In this document: in pieces, positions 18,609 to 26,633 of the stretch | Layout: every line of letters starts with the position of its first letter | Numbering within the stretch: the first letter of the stretch is position 1 | Origin: an uncultured Caldilineaceae bacterium | GTDB taxonomy: Bacteria > Chloroflexota > Anaerolineae > Caldilineales > Caldilineaceae | Assembly (NCBI GenBank): GCA_951813625.1 | Contig: CATOTS010000033.1 | Span: 1-46,327 of the forward strand | Direction of reading: 5' to 3' | DNA length: 46,327 nt | Notes under the pieces: generated by a model | Seen by the model: the letters and a program-made list of their open reading frames with translations, nothing else | The model's database searches: none | What the model was told of the DNA's origin: nothing | Position numbers and translations under genes: made by a program

Positions 18609-19322
18609 TCAGGTGAAGTTCTGGAGAGCCGACCAGATAGAAAGGGCGATGAGAGCGAGGCCGGGCCAGCGGAGTAGCCGGGCGGTGTTGCCGATCGACG
18701 GCCTGCGCCGGCGCAATAGCCGCTGGGTGAGCAGAGACAGTTCGCCGAGAAGCAGGAGTACTGCGCCCGCGGCCAGCGTGCCGAAGAGAGGGCGGGTCAA
18801 CGCCAGCCCGATGCCGAGACCGGTGGTTGTAAAGAGGAGAAGCAGGTAGGCGACAGCCGCGGCTGCGAGCCTGGGTTCCAGGCCGCGCGCCTGCGTCAGC
18901 ACTGCGCGGCATACCAGCGAACCTATGGCGAGCCACAGACACAAGGCAAGCCAGCGCGGGCTGTCGAAGGCGGACCCGAATCGGGCAAATGCTGCGACGA
19001 AGAGGAGATGGCCAGAGGCGGAGGCGGAGAAGCCGATGCGCGTGCGGATGGGCATGGCCGGGCCGGCCAGAAAGAGGCCGCCGGTAACGGCGAAGGTCAA
19101 CCCTGCGGCGACGCCGAACGCGTAGCGGGCGCTATCGGTTCCGGCGCGGGTGAGCAGATAGCCGTACCAGCCCAGAAAAAGCAGGGCAAGAGCAGAGGCT
19201 GCATGGACCCAGGGCGGCACAAGACGTTCGGCTGTGGGAGATCTGCGGAAAAGGAATCCACCGGCCAGGAGGGCAGCCCAGGCGATCAGCAAGACCCAAC
19301 CGATTACATCGATTGCGGGCAT
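18609..19322 (-). CDS. Polytopic membrane protein, possibly YhhN/TMEM86-like
   Basis: A 237-residue very hydrophobic protein with about eight membrane helices, starting MPAIDVIGWVLLIAWAAL. The pattern in the third to fifth helices, AAGLTFAVTGGLFLAG then GFSASASGHLLFVAAF, resembles YhhN family proteins (lysoplasmalogenase in animals), but the usual GD pair in helix three appears as GG here, so activity is doubtful. It ends in RRRRPSIGNT and a final helix. On the minus strand, 63 bases after the next gene upstream. The YhhN link is a tentative reading; otherwise this is a conserved-looking membrane protein of unknown role. Confidence 0.65.
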   Translation of the reverse strand: MPAIDVIGWVLLIAWAALLAGGFLFRRSPTAERLVPPWVHAASALALLFLGWYGYLLTRAGTDSARYAFGVAAGLTFAVTGGLFLAGPAMPIRTRIGFSASASGHLLFVAAFARFGSAFDSPRWLALCLWLAIGSLVCRAVLTQARGLEPRLAAAAVAYLLLLFTTTGLGIGLALTRPLFGTLAAGAVLLLLGELSLLTQRLLRRRRPSIGNTARLLRWPGLALIALSIWSALQNFT

Positions 19323-19385
19323 GGGCGCGCTACCTCGTCGGGCGAGGGGAGGGCGAAGGACAAACGGGGTCTTCCTCCGGTGCGC

Positions 19386-20024
19386 TCATTTTGTGCGGTT
19401 GGCAGCGTAGCCGAGGAGTTGCGGTTCGGCCCACACGGCCCAATTCCAGCGGCTGTTGCCGAGGCCATCGGTCATCAGCTGCAGGACGGCAGGCTGCCCT
19501 GTCTGGCTCGGCAGATCGGTAACGAAGCGCTCCCAGCTGCATGTCTGCTTGGTGTCGCTCCAAACGCGCACGCCGTTGAGGAGTACGCGAAAGGCGCAGA
19601 AGTTGTCGTCCTGCATCTGCGCGCCGTCGCGGATGCCGATTGCGAACCGAAGGCGAAGTCGTTCAACCTCGGCAGGAATTTGCAGCTCATATTCGACGAC
19701 GGCGCTGCCCTCTACCGGTGGATGCTGCCACAGGGCGGGCCGCTGCACCAGGCCGCAGCTGGCCGTGTCGAGCCGCACTTCCATCAGGTCGGACGTGCGC
19801 GTAGCGCTTTGGCGGGATTCGGGGAAGGCCTCCAGGAGGTCGCATGTCCACACAAGGCTGAACTCGTCATCGTCGGCACCATCCTCCTCCATCAGGCTCT
19901 GCCACAGTTCCTCCTGCCACTTGAGATAGCCCACGTATTGGGAAAGCTGCAAGAGCGACTGTTGGTTGAGATCGCGGATACGGCGGATGACCGCGTCCAA
20001 AGTTTCCTGTTCGGCTTGGTTCAT
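19386..20024 (-). CDS. Hypothetical protein with predicted C-terminal beta-sandwich
   Basis: Unrecognised 212-residue protein, no signal peptide or membrane helix. Residues 1-50 look alpha-helical (AEQETLDAVIRRIRDLNQQS). From about 75 to 212 it alternates in short strands with conserved-looking Trp and Asp: DLMEVRLDTASCGL, VEYELQIPAEVERLRLRFAI, FRVLLNGVRVW, and ends with GNSRWNWAVWAEPQL. This resembles carbohydrate-binding or NPCBM-like jelly-roll domains by pattern only. Start taken at the ATG at 20024; an upstream start at 20066 adds a basic stretch unlike a signal peptide. Codon use matches neighbours. Confidence 0.65.
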   Translation of the reverse strand: MNQAEQETLDAVIRRIRDLNQQSLLQLSQYVGYLKWQEELWQSLMEEDGADDDEFSLVWTCDLLEAFPESRQSATRTSDLMEVRLDTASCGLVQRPALWQHPPVEGSAVVEYELQIPAEVERLRLRFAIGIRDGAQMQDDNFCAFRVLLNGVRVWSDTKQTCSWERFVTDLPSQTGQPAVLQLMTDGLGNSRWNWAVWAEPQLLGYAANRTK

Positions 20025-20087
20025 AGTGAATTTCTGGCATCTGGTGGGCGTTCGCCGGGCAAGCAATGGACTGACAGTTGAGACCGG

Positions 20088-20597
20088 TCAGAACGACGCG
20101 CTCATCATCGATTCCCAGCGCGAAGCGGCGGTCGGGTTACTCAGGAGCACAAGGGCGACGTAGGTCGGCTCGAAGGGACGGCGCAGCAGTCTCATGCCGG
20201 CTTCGCGCGGGATCATGCTGCCCTTTTTGTGGTTGCAGCGCTTGCAGGCGGTGGTCAGATTTGTCCAGCTTTGGTCGCCGCCGCGACAGCGGGGCACGAC
20301 ATGGTCGACGGTCAGGCCGTGTTTGCCGGGCGTGTCGCCGCAGTACTGGCAGGTGTAGGCGTCGCGCAGGATGACAGCGCCGCGGGTAGGTGGTACCGAC
20401 CGGTGGGGTAGGCGAACGTAGCGGGTCAGGCGGATTACGAGCGGTTCGGGCAGGGCGTGGTTGGCGCTGTGAAGCATACGCTCGGTCGCTTCGACCAGTT
20501 CGGCTTTTTCGCGCAGCAGCAGCACGACCGCCCGCCGGACGGAGACCAGGCTCAGCGGTTCAAATGTTGCGTTCAGCACCAGGACGGAACGGGACAT
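20088..20597 (-). CDS. HNH endonuclease
   Basis: Small DNA nuclease of the HNH fold, 169 residues. After an N-terminal strand-rich region that starts VLVLNATFEPLSLVSVRRA, zinc cysteines C83 and C86 (CQYC) are followed by the metal-site VDHVVPRCRGG at 97-107, N113 in WTNL, and a second cysteine pair C118/C121 (CKRC) with NHKKG. This set is typical of stand-alone HNH proteins common in Cyanobacteria and Chloroflexota. No methylase or restriction partner is adjacent, so a restriction role is not supported; role in the cell is unknown. No strong ribosome site precedes the ATG. Confidence 0.9.
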   Translation of the reverse strand: MSRSVLVLNATFEPLSLVSVRRAVVLLLREKAELVEATERMLHSANHALPEPLVIRLTRYVRLPHRSVPPTRGAVILRDAYTCQYCGDTPGKHGLTVDHVVPRCRGGDQSWTNLTTACKRCNHKKGSMIPREAGMRLLRRPFEPTYVALVLLSNPTAASRWESMMSASF

Positions 20598-20672
20598 GGG
20601 AAAGCTTGTCGCGAGGTTCGCGGCGAACGGCAGACGGTGCGCACGCTGTTAATGTACAACGATCAGGACACC

Positions 20673-21074
20673 TTAAACCAGCGCCACGACACGCGTGCGA
20701 ATAACAACCTCCATGAGGAAGAAACAGACGATGGCAAACAGAATTGTCTTTATGTTCTCGTTTTTCATGCGGCTCAAATAGAGATAGGCTGCCGGCAACG
20801 TAATGATCGAGACGATGGCGTAGAGAATATGCACAAAGGCGCGCGCCAGGTTTTCTCCCAGTCCCTGGCTGTAAAGGATCCAACCCAGAAAAAACTCCAC
20901 GATCATCAGCAGTTCGCCGATTGCGGCCGCTCCGTACCAACTGCCGTCGAGGGGACGGGAACGGAACCGAAACCAGAGCGCCCATACGCCCAAGGCGATG
21001 AAAAACAGGATGCCGGTTCGGGCCAGGCCGCGATGAATATCGCTCGACAACTCCAGGATCACGAAATTTTGCAA
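20673..21074 (-). CDS. Small four-helix membrane protein, unknown function
   Basis: 133 residues with four clear hydrophobic helices (about 18-35, 48-68, 80-103, 112-130). The loops carry RFRSRPLDGS and LYLSRMKNEN. The start is a TTG at 21074 (QNFVILELSSDIHRG follows), with no good ribosome site; the GTG four codons later is an alternative. I do not recognise the family. It sits between the HNH gene and the Tat lipoprotein on the same strand. Confidence 0.65.
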   Translation of the reverse strand: MQNFVILELSSDIHRGLARTGILFFIALGVWALWFRFRSRPLDGSWYGAAAIGELLMIVEFFLGWILYSQGLGENLARAFVHILYAIVSIITLPAAYLYLSRMKNENIKTILFAIVCFFLMEVVIRTRVVALV

Positions 21075-21146
21075 CCAGGTCGTGGGCAGGCAGCGGCACT
21101 GGCATACATGGCACTGGCATACATGTCACGGGTCAGCGGCGATGGG

Positions 21147-22478
21147 CTACCGCTGGGGATGGACGCTAAAGTACTGGTGCAGAACTGACTCGACCAATCC
21201 ACCGATCTCATAGGACTCCCAGCCGGGACTGCCGGCGAGGGAGAATATGCAGCCACCGAGGACATAGGAGTCCTGCTGCATCGCCTGATCATACCAGACC
21301 AACTGCTCAGCGTAGGCGCCGGGCCCCCAGGAGCCGAAGCCGTGCTGCGCCCAATACTCCTGGAAGTGCTGCCATCCCAAAGCATTTTCGGGCCCTGGCC
21401 GATTTGCGACCAATCCGTCGACGCCCAATTCGGTCATTACCAGCGGGATCGCCCGGCCGGCAGGTTTCAAGAACTGATTGTAGACCTGACGGTACCGGAG
21501 GGTCAGCCATCCGGTGTCATGTGGTTGTACGCCAGGATAGCGCCCCTGGCCATCGCGGGTGGAATTGTAATAGATGGTTGGCGCGGAATACTCGTGCAGG
21601 CCCAACCAGCCGTCATGGGCCTGGGCTTCGGCGACGGCGGGCAGGAAATGGGGCCACATTTCCAACGGCGGCCGACCTGTGCCGAAGTTACCGATCACGC
21701 TACGAAGGCCGGCCTGGGCGAGCAGACGGGTGCGTTCGACCTCGAACTCGGCGAGGCGTTTGAACTCATCCGCGTTGCCTGCAACCGGCTCGTTGTAGGC
21801 TTCCCAGCCGTCGAAGTGGCGCCGGCGCTCGGGGTGGTCGGCGATGGGCCAGAGGCGATTGGCGAATTCCTGGGCGGCGGCCCTGGCGTTGAGATTGTTC
21901 AGCTGCAGCTGAGGCAGGTCGATCCGCCCGATGAGCTTGACGCGCGGGGCCGCTTCTTTGATCTGGCGCGCGAAGTTAAAATCCAGCTCGAGGGTCTTGA
22001 CGACGGCGACGCCCCCGGTACGCAGCAGATTGAAGACACTGCCATGATTGCGGGTGATGAAAAGCCCCAACTTGCTTGGCGGACCGGGGGGGAAGGGCGT
22101 GACGGTCGGGACCGGCGTGTTGGTCGGGACCGGCGTATCGGTTGGGAACGGGGTCGCGGTCGGATCGGACGGCGTCGGCGTTTCGGAGGCCGAGGCGGGG
22201 CGCAGTCCGCGCATTTCGACCCAGGGCAGGAAGCCGTGGTGGGCACCTGGCGTATTGGCAGACGCGGAGATGGAGGAGGCGTCCAGCGACCCTCTGCCGC
22301 TTCTGCATGCGCCCGTGAGCACACCGAGGCCAACGACTGCAGCGCGCAGGAAGCGGCGTCGCGACCAAAGGGGCTGATTTCGCCCGCCGGCTGCGGGCTC
22401 GGGCGAATCTTGAGAATTCGGTTCGGGACTGTTGTGCCCGTCCGTGTGGGAAGAAGGGGAAGGATGCTCTGTTGACAT
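21147..22478 (-). CDS. Tat-exported lipoprotein with glycoside hydrolase-like TIM barrel
   Basis: A 443-residue protein. The N-terminus has a twin-arginine signal SRRRFLRAAVVGLGVLTGAC, so it should be exported folded and lipid-anchored at the Cys near residue 58. A TPT/PVPT-rich linker (about 100-130) leads to a barrel domain from about 133. WEAYNEPV holds the Asn-Glu-Pro of clan GH-A acid/base residues, and VMTELGVDG the likely nucleophile Glu; LHEYSAPTIYY and CIFSLAGSPGWESYEI fit the same fold. A polysaccharide is the expected substrate, but the GH family number cannot be given by eye. No transporter or other carbohydrate gene lies next to it. Confidence 0.82.
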   Translation of the reverse strand: MSTEHPSPSSHTDGHNSPEPNSQDSPEPAAGGRNQPLWSRRRFLRAAVVGLGVLTGACRSGRGSLDASSISASANTPGAHHGFLPWVEMRGLRPASASETPTPSDPTATPFPTDTPVPTNTPVPTVTPFPPGPPSKLGLFITRNHGSVFNLLRTGGVAVVKTLELDFNFARQIKEAAPRVKLIGRIDLPQLQLNNLNARAAAQEFANRLWPIADHPERRRHFDGWEAYNEPVAGNADEFKRLAEFEVERTRLLAQAGLRSVIGNFGTGRPPLEMWPHFLPAVAEAQAHDGWLGLHEYSAPTIYYNSTRDGQGRYPGVQPHDTGWLTLRYRQVYNQFLKPAGRAIPLVMTELGVDGLVANRPGPENALGWQHFQEYWAQHGFGSWGPGAYAEQLVWYDQAMQQDSYVLGGCIFSLAGSPGWESYEIGGLVESVLHQYFSVHPQR

Positions 22479-22660
22479 GGGGATACTATAGCATCGACAT
22501 CGCAGCAGTTCAAAGTGAAGGGCGGACTTGACTCCGGATCGACGCGGCCTTGCGCTGCCCGAATGAGCGCTATTTTGAACAGATGATGGCGTGATTGAGT
22601 TGGATCAATTGCGTCAAAACGAGGAATCTCGAGGGTGTGCATGGGCCGGATTGCCACCGT

Positions 22661-22689
22661 TTGCCCATCGGTTGGAGGTCAGCTACAAT
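22661..22689 (+). promoter_or_regulatory. Promoter of the SelW-like gene
   Basis: TTGCCC (22661-22666), a 17-base spacer, and TACAAT (22684-22689). It lies 60 bases before the ATG at 22749 and drives this gene alone, since a terminator follows it. Confidence 0.6.
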
Positions 22690-22748
22690 GTGGTAAGGAC
22701 CATTAACATATCCGGCGCGGGGTGACCGCCTAGCCACAGGAGAGAGCC

Positions 22749-23015
22749 ATGGATAAGTACAAGGTCAGTATCGAATATTGCGTGCAATGAAACTACACGC
22801 CCAGAGCCGTCCGTGCGGCGGCCGACCTGTTGGAGAATTTCACGCCGGCGATTGAGAGCCTCAAGATGATCCCGTCGGGCGGCGGGCTTTTCGAGGTGCT
22901 AGCCAACGATACGGTTGTATACAGCAAGAAGGCTGAAGGCCGTCATGCTGAGGAGGGGGAGGTGCTCGGCCTCTTCTCGGAGGCGGTCGGCCTGGAACCG
23001 GCCCCGCGAGCATAG
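22749..23015 (+). CDS. SelW/SelT/SelH (Rdx) family selenoprotein, in-frame UGA read as Sec
   Basis: The frame opens at ATG 22749 after an AGGAGAG ribosome site (22738-22744), meets TGA at 22788-22790, and continues open to TAG at 23013-23015. Reading TGA as selenocysteine gives 88 residues with the redox motif C11-V-Q-U14 right after a first strand (KVSIEY). After that come a helix (RAVRAAADLLENF), GGGLFEV, VVYSKKAEGRH and a C-terminal helix, exactly the thioredoxin-like Rdx layout of SelW-related proteins (COG3526), which carry CxxC or CxxU there. A SECIS-like hairpin lies just 3' of the UGA. The family is thought to be a glutathione- or thiol-linked oxidoreductase. It stands alone with its own promoter and terminator. 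An automatic caller would miss it or start it late at 22830. Confidence 0.85.
22806..22822 (+). promoter_or_regulatory. SECIS-like hairpin downstream of the UGA
   Basis: GCCGTC (22806-22811) pairs with GGCGGC (22817-22822), with one U-G pair, around the loop CGTGC, which contains the G-U expected in an apical SECIS loop. The loop begins 21 bases after the UGA, within the range known for bacterial SECIS elements. The stem is short, so it is supportive rather than decisive. Confidence 0.6.
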
Positions 23016-23070
23016 GAACGTAAGAGCGCGGCGCCGGAATACGCTGGTGCCTGAACACAAGAAAACGAAG

Positions 23071-23100
23071 CCCGCCGCAATTTTCATTGCGGCGGGTTTT
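23071..23100. terminator. Strong rho-independent terminator, possibly bidirectional
   Basis: CCCGCCGCAA (23071-23080) and TTGCGGCGGG (23087-23096) form a perfect 10-bp stem with a 6-base loop, followed by TTTT. On the minus strand the stem is followed by CTTCGTTTTC, so it may also end the Nif3-like transcript that converges from 23153. Confidence 0.85.
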
Positions 23101-23152
23101 CTATTGGGGGATCGCCTGCGCGCTGGCGGCCGGCACTGCTTTCAGAATCGGG

Positions 23153-23905
23153 TCAAAGGCCGGTCGGCAGGTCTACGAACTCAAAATCGACATCGAATCG
23201 CTCGGCCAGATGTGCGCCGAGGGCCTGTACGCCGACTGTTTCGGAGGCATAGTGGCCGCCGTAGAGGAGATTGATGCCGGCGTTGACGGCTTCGTAGTAC
23301 TGGGAATGGCTGGTCTCGCCGGTTATGTAGGCGTCGCAGCCGAGGCCGGCCGCATCCGCGATCTTGTCGGCGCCGAAGCCGCTGAGAATAGCGACCTTCT
23401 TGACCCGGGCCGGGCCTTCGGCCTGAACGAGGCGCGGCTCACCCACCTGCTCGTGATAGCGGTGCACCAGTTCATCGAAGAGCAGCGGCGCGTCGCTTTC
23501 GGCGAGGACGGCGAGCGGCGTTCCCTTGACGTTGGCCCACCAATCGGTGACCGTAAGGCCGAGCCGCCGGGCCAGCTCGGCGTTGTTGCCCCACTGCGGA
23601 TGCGCGTCGAGGGCAAGATGGGCGGCATAGAGGTTGAGGTCGTGCTCGACGTAGGCGCGCACCAAGCGGCCGTAGCTGCCGACAAGCGGCTTCGCTCCGC
23701 CCCAGAAAATACCGTGATGCACCAACATCAGGTCGGCGTCCCGCTCAAGCGCCGCCTGCACGCAGGGTTGGTGCGCGTCAACCAGGCCGACGATCCTGTC
23801 AACCTGCGGGCGCCCTTCGATCTGCAACCCCTGCGGACCGTAGTCGGCGACCTCGCGGATACGCAGCGTGTCGTCCAGATAGCGGACCAGCGCGTCCCTT
23901 TGCAT
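23153..23905 (-). CDS. Nif3-like dinuclear metal centre protein (DUF34)
   Basis: Members form hexamers with a two-metal site; the biological reaction is unsettled, though some are annotated as GTP cyclohydrolase I type 2. The 250-residue size matches the short form (E. coli YbgI, about 247) without the inserted domain of YqfO. Metal-binding signatures are present: LMLVHHGIFW at about 59-68, AAHLALDAHPQWGNN near 94-108, and GGHYASETVGV near 216-226. YGPQGLQIEG near the start is also a family mark. ATG 23905 follows AAGGAGCAGGTCG. The gene lies 57 bases after the DUF951 gene on the same strand, probably one operon. Confidence 0.92.
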   Translation of the reverse strand: MQRDALVRYLDDTLRIREVADYGPQGLQIEGRPQVDRIVGLVDAHQPCVQAALERDADLMLVHHGIFWGGAKPLVGSYGRLVRAYVEHDLNLYAAHLALDAHPQWGNNAELARRLGLTVTDWWANVKGTPLAVLAESDAPLLFDELVHRYHEQVGEPRLVQAEGPARVKKVAILSGFGADKIADAAGLGCDAYITGETSHSQYYEAVNAGINLLYGGHYASETVGVQALGAHLAERFDVDFEFVDLPTGL

Positions 23906-23962
23906 CGACCTGCTCCTTTTTCAATGGTACCGAAGAGAAAAGTGCCGGGGTGCGAGTTTTCA

Positions 23963-24205
23963 CTACGCGCCGTGCCCGCGCCCGGCATCTGATTCAGCCT
24001 CTGCCTCCGGACTGCGGCGTACGAACTTCCTCACGCCGCGGGCGAATTTGCGCCTAGGCAGAAGCACGCGCCGGGCGCACGTCTGGCACAGCAGCCCGAT
24101 GTCGGCGCCGACGCGCACAATTTCCCACTGATCACCCCCGCATGGATGGGCCTTGCGCATCTGCACGATATCGCCCGTATAGAGCTTCTCGTTGATCGCG
24201 AGCAT
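23963..24205 (-). CDS. DUF951 family protein
   Basis: A small (80-residue) SH3-like or zinc-linked protein found widely in Firmicutes and Chloroflexota, often near translation or GTPase genes; role unknown. The core YTGDIVQMRKAHPCGGDQW, then VGADIGLLCQTCARRVLLPR, matches the family pattern, with cysteines in HPCG and CQTC. The end after RKFARGVRKF is a low-complexity acidic and Gly tail. Start ATG 24205 has no strong ribosome site; an out-of-frame ATG 11 bases upstream was rejected. Upstream of Nif3 in the same direction. Confidence 0.85.
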   Translation of the reverse strand: MLAINEKLYTGDIVQMRKAHPCGGDQWEIVRVGADIGLLCQTCARRVLLPRRKFARGVRKFVRRSPEAEAESDAGRGHGA

Positions 24206-24290
24206 GGGGCTGTCATCCCCGGGTAGTGTATGGTTCCTGTGATCTTGTCATTCTGCGCGGCGCGGGCCGGATGGGACGAGGCCGGACCGG

Positions 24291-24413
24291 CTAACCGGCG
24301 ACCGCTTGGGCGGGACGTGTATCGGCCGTGCTTGCGCCGCTGCGCAGAAGCCCGCCCAGTGCCAGCAGGAAGCTGAGCAGGTAGACAATCCAGCCAAGAA
24401 TCGGGATCCGCCC
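24291..24413 (-). pseudogene. C-terminal extension of the bactofilin-like gene, beyond an amber codon
   Basis: Directly after TAG (24414-24416) the same frame stays open for 40 codons and encodes GRIPILGWIVYLLSFLLALG then LLRSG and a short polar tail, ending at TAG 24291-24293. That is the final membrane helix expected for this protein. So either the TAG is a nonsense mutation or assembly error, or it is read through. No ribosome site starts it independently. Confidence 0.7.
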
Positions 24414-25538
24414 CTAAATGACGATCAGGACCGCTCCCAGCAGCAGCAGAAAGAGTGGCGCGCGGTCCCCGCCCAACCGTCGGCCGATGGCCTCGCCCAG
24501 CCAGTAGCCGGTGAGAAGTGGGCTGAAGAACCAGACGAGAGCGGAAGCTGCGACCAGGAAAACGAACATAGCAACAGCGGGCAGCACGCCCCAGAAAGCT
24601 GCGGTGAAGGTGACAAGTATGGTCGATGCGATTGGAATGAAAATGAGCAGGACCGCGGCGATCAGGCCGTAGACGCCGGTTTCGAGCGGTTTTGCGCGGA
24701 TTGCGGCCGCCGGTCGGAGCAGCGTGTTGGGGCGGAAACGGAAAAGCAGCCATCCGAGAATGCCGACGCCGATGACGATGGCAGCAGTTCTCAGGACCCA
24801 ACGGATGAAGGCGCCGACGATCGAGCCGCCAGGAGCCTCGTCGGGCTCCTGTGCTTCAAACGTGATATCGCGGGCAATACCGGCGGGGAGTTCGAGAGGC
24901 TCGGTAGCGGTGTACTTGAGCTCGCCGCCGATTCGGGCGGCATCATCAATGTTAAACTCACTGGCCTGGATTTCGGCATTGCCGCCGATCACGCCTGCGA
25001 AATCGAGCGCGCCGATGCCGCCGAAAAGATCCCCCCCGATCGTGCCGGAGATTTCGGCGCCGCCGGCAAAGGCGAAGAGATCACCGCCGATCTCGCCGCT
25101 GATGCGCAGCCCTTGCTCGATGGAAGGGAATCCGGTGTCGAAAGAGAATTCAAAGGGACCGCCTGCACCGGTCAGGAAGGCATCGTCGCCAATCAGCCCG
25201 GAGATTTCGACACCGCCGCCGGCGACGCGCAAATCGTCCAACACAGTGCCGGCGATAACGACGCTGTTACTAACCGCCCATAGGTCGCCTTCGATGACAC
25301 CAGTCGGCCCAATCTCGATGTATTGGGCCCCGGCGATCAGATCGCCCTTGACGATGCCGTTGATGTAAATCTCGTTGGCGCCAACGTATAGATCGTCATC
25401 CACAACCTCACCTTGGGGGACTGTGTAGATTTCATCGCCGGACAGTTCGGCGGAGAGCGCCGCGCTTGAAACGGCCACGGCCAGAAAGACCACGAGTGTA
25501 AGCACAAGCCAGCGGCTTGCGTTCTTGCCAGAATTCAT
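24414..25538 (-). CDS. Bactofilin-like polymer-forming membrane protein, amber-truncated
   Basis: Predicted envelope protein of 374 residues. A signal peptide or first helix (LVLTLVVFLAVAVSSAALSA) precedes a right-handed beta-helix region (about 35-215) of short repeats such as GDLIAGAQYIEIGPTGVIEG and ISGTIGGDLFGG, typical of bactofilin and related polymer-forming domains. About four membrane helices follow (about 235-374). ATG 25538 follows GAGGAGAAAACG. The frame ends at an internal TAG, but the next 40 codons finish the expected last helix (see 24291-24413). Homologues of this kind usually end with such a helix after a small G/P turn, which is knowledge of the family rather than a search result. 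Function is likely structural or scaffold. Confidence 0.8.
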   Translation of the reverse strand: MNSGKNASRWLVLTLVVFLAVAVSSAALSAELSGDEIYTVPQGEVVDDDLYVGANEIYINGIVKGDLIAGAQYIEIGPTGVIEGDLWAVSNSVVIAGTVLDDLRVAGGGVEISGLIGDDAFLTGAGGPFEFSFDTGFPSIEQGLRISGEIGGDLFAFAGGAEISGTIGGDLFGGIGALDFAGVIGGNAEIQASEFNIDDAARIGGELKYTATEPLELPAGIARDITFEAQEPDEAPGGSIVGAFIRWVLRTAAIVIGVGILGWLLFRFRPNTLLRPAAAIRAKPLETGVYGLIAAVLLIFIPIASTILVTFTAAFWGVLPAVAMFVFLVAASALVWFFSPLLTGYWLGEAIGRRLGGDRAPLFLLLLGAVLIVI

Positions 25539-25718
25539 CGTTTTCTCCTCTACGGGCTCCAGGATCAGAGCCGTTGAACCGGCGGAATCGTCTCGATAGT
25601 ACACTACGGCCTGGGGCGGCCCAAGTTTCGCGCAATGGCAGACCCGGGGGACAGAGGGAATCGTGCGCGAACTTGCGGTTGCGCAGAAGGTAGGGGCGTG
25701 TTGGAGGCGTCGGAGGCG

Positions 25719-26618
25719 TCACCCGGGCAAGACTACGTTGTGGAACAGGTCCGGCTCCTGGTAGGCGCTGGGCGCGGGAAAGGCGCGGGTGTAGCTTTCG
25801 TAGCGGGAGAGACGTCGGCGCAGCGGTTTGGGCAGTGCGCGCAGTGTGGAGGGGCCGCCGCTGTATTGGCTGGCATGGGCGCGGCTTGCGCGTTCCTTGC
25901 GGTCGAGAAAGGCGTCAACGTCGATGCGGGCGTGGATTGGCGTCTCCCAACCGGCGATCTGGACGAGGTCGACGTCCTCGTTGCGGCCCACCTTGCGCGG
26001 GTTGCGGCCGGTCAACTGCATGAATCTGACGATCCAGCGCAGCATCCGTTTGTCAAAGCAGGTGTAGTAGAGCTTTTGCGGCCGGTGCGGCGGCATTCCT
26101 GCGCCTCCCGGGAGCGCCGGGGCCGCGATTTCCTGACCGGCGGCATGGAAGGCCACGGTCGCGGCCTCGCAGCAGCGTACGTGATCGGGGTGTCCGTAGC
26201 CGCCGTAGGGATCGTGGGTGAGCACGACCTGGGGTGAAAGACGGCGGATGTAGTCGACCAGCTCGACCGCCAGACGCTGCACCGGCTGTTGCACGAGCGC
26301 CCTGGGATGCTCGTTGTCGGTTGAGCCGCGCATGCCGCTGTCGCGATAGGGCAGATTCCAGATGCTGGTGATGCCGAGATGGACGGCGGCGCGAGCAAGC
26401 TCTTCGCTGCGCTCCTGGGCCAGCGTGCGCCCGTCCTGGCGGTGGTGGCTCTCGTTGACGGTGCCGGCGTCGCCGTCGGTTGCGATGATGACATGCACCT
26501 GCACGCCCTGCGCGGCGTAGCGCGCCAGCGTTCCGCCCGGCCCAAAACTCTCGTCGTCGGGGTGGGCAAATACACCGAGAAGTGTTCGTATACCGTTCAT
26601 TTGATATCGCTCGCTCAT
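25719..26618 (-). CDS. PIG-L (LmbE) family deacetylase
   Basis: Zinc-dependent hydrolase that removes acetyl groups from N-acetylglucosamine-type sugars; relatives include MshB of mycothiol and BshB of bacillithiol synthesis. In 299 residues the metal motif AHPDDE lies at 18-23, and the third ligand His in GYGHPDHVRC at about 148-157. Asp in DGDAGTVNES is also typical. The specific substrate cannot be told; no mycothiol or bacillithiol partner is nearby. Start at 26618 or the ATG at 26600 (MNGIRTLLGV), which would remove six residues; neither has a strong ribosome site. The gene begins 15 bases after the stop of the spermidine-synthase-like gene, suggesting one transcript. Confidence 0.9.
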   Translation of the reverse strand: MSERYQMNGIRTLLGVFAHPDDESFGPGGTLARYAAQGVQVHVIIATDGDAGTVNESHHRQDGRTLAQERSEELARAAVHLGITSIWNLPYRDSGMRGSTDNEHPRALVQQPVQRLAVELVDYIRRLSPQVVLTHDPYGGYGHPDHVRCCEAATVAFHAAGQEIAAPALPGGAGMPPHRPQKLYYTCFDKRMLRWIVRFMQLTGRNPRKVGRNEDVDLVQIAGWETPIHARIDVDAFLDRKERASRAHASQYSGGPSTLRALPKPLRRRLSRYESYTRAFPAPSAYQEPDLFHNVVLPG

Positions 26619-26633
26619 ATCGTCATTGCAGGG

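Noticed and set aside
17683..18849. A 388-codon plus-strand frame through the gene-free stretch
   Set aside because: It runs through the repeat copy and into antisense of the membrane-protein gene; low-complexity product and no ribosome site.
20088..20597. HNH gene as part of a restriction-modification or retron-like system
   Set aside because: No methylase, specificity or reverse transcriptase gene is near it.
22830..23015. A separate small gene starting at TTG 22830
   Set aside because: It lacks a ribosome site and is in frame with the ATG at 22749 through UGA; the SelW family reading explains the whole.
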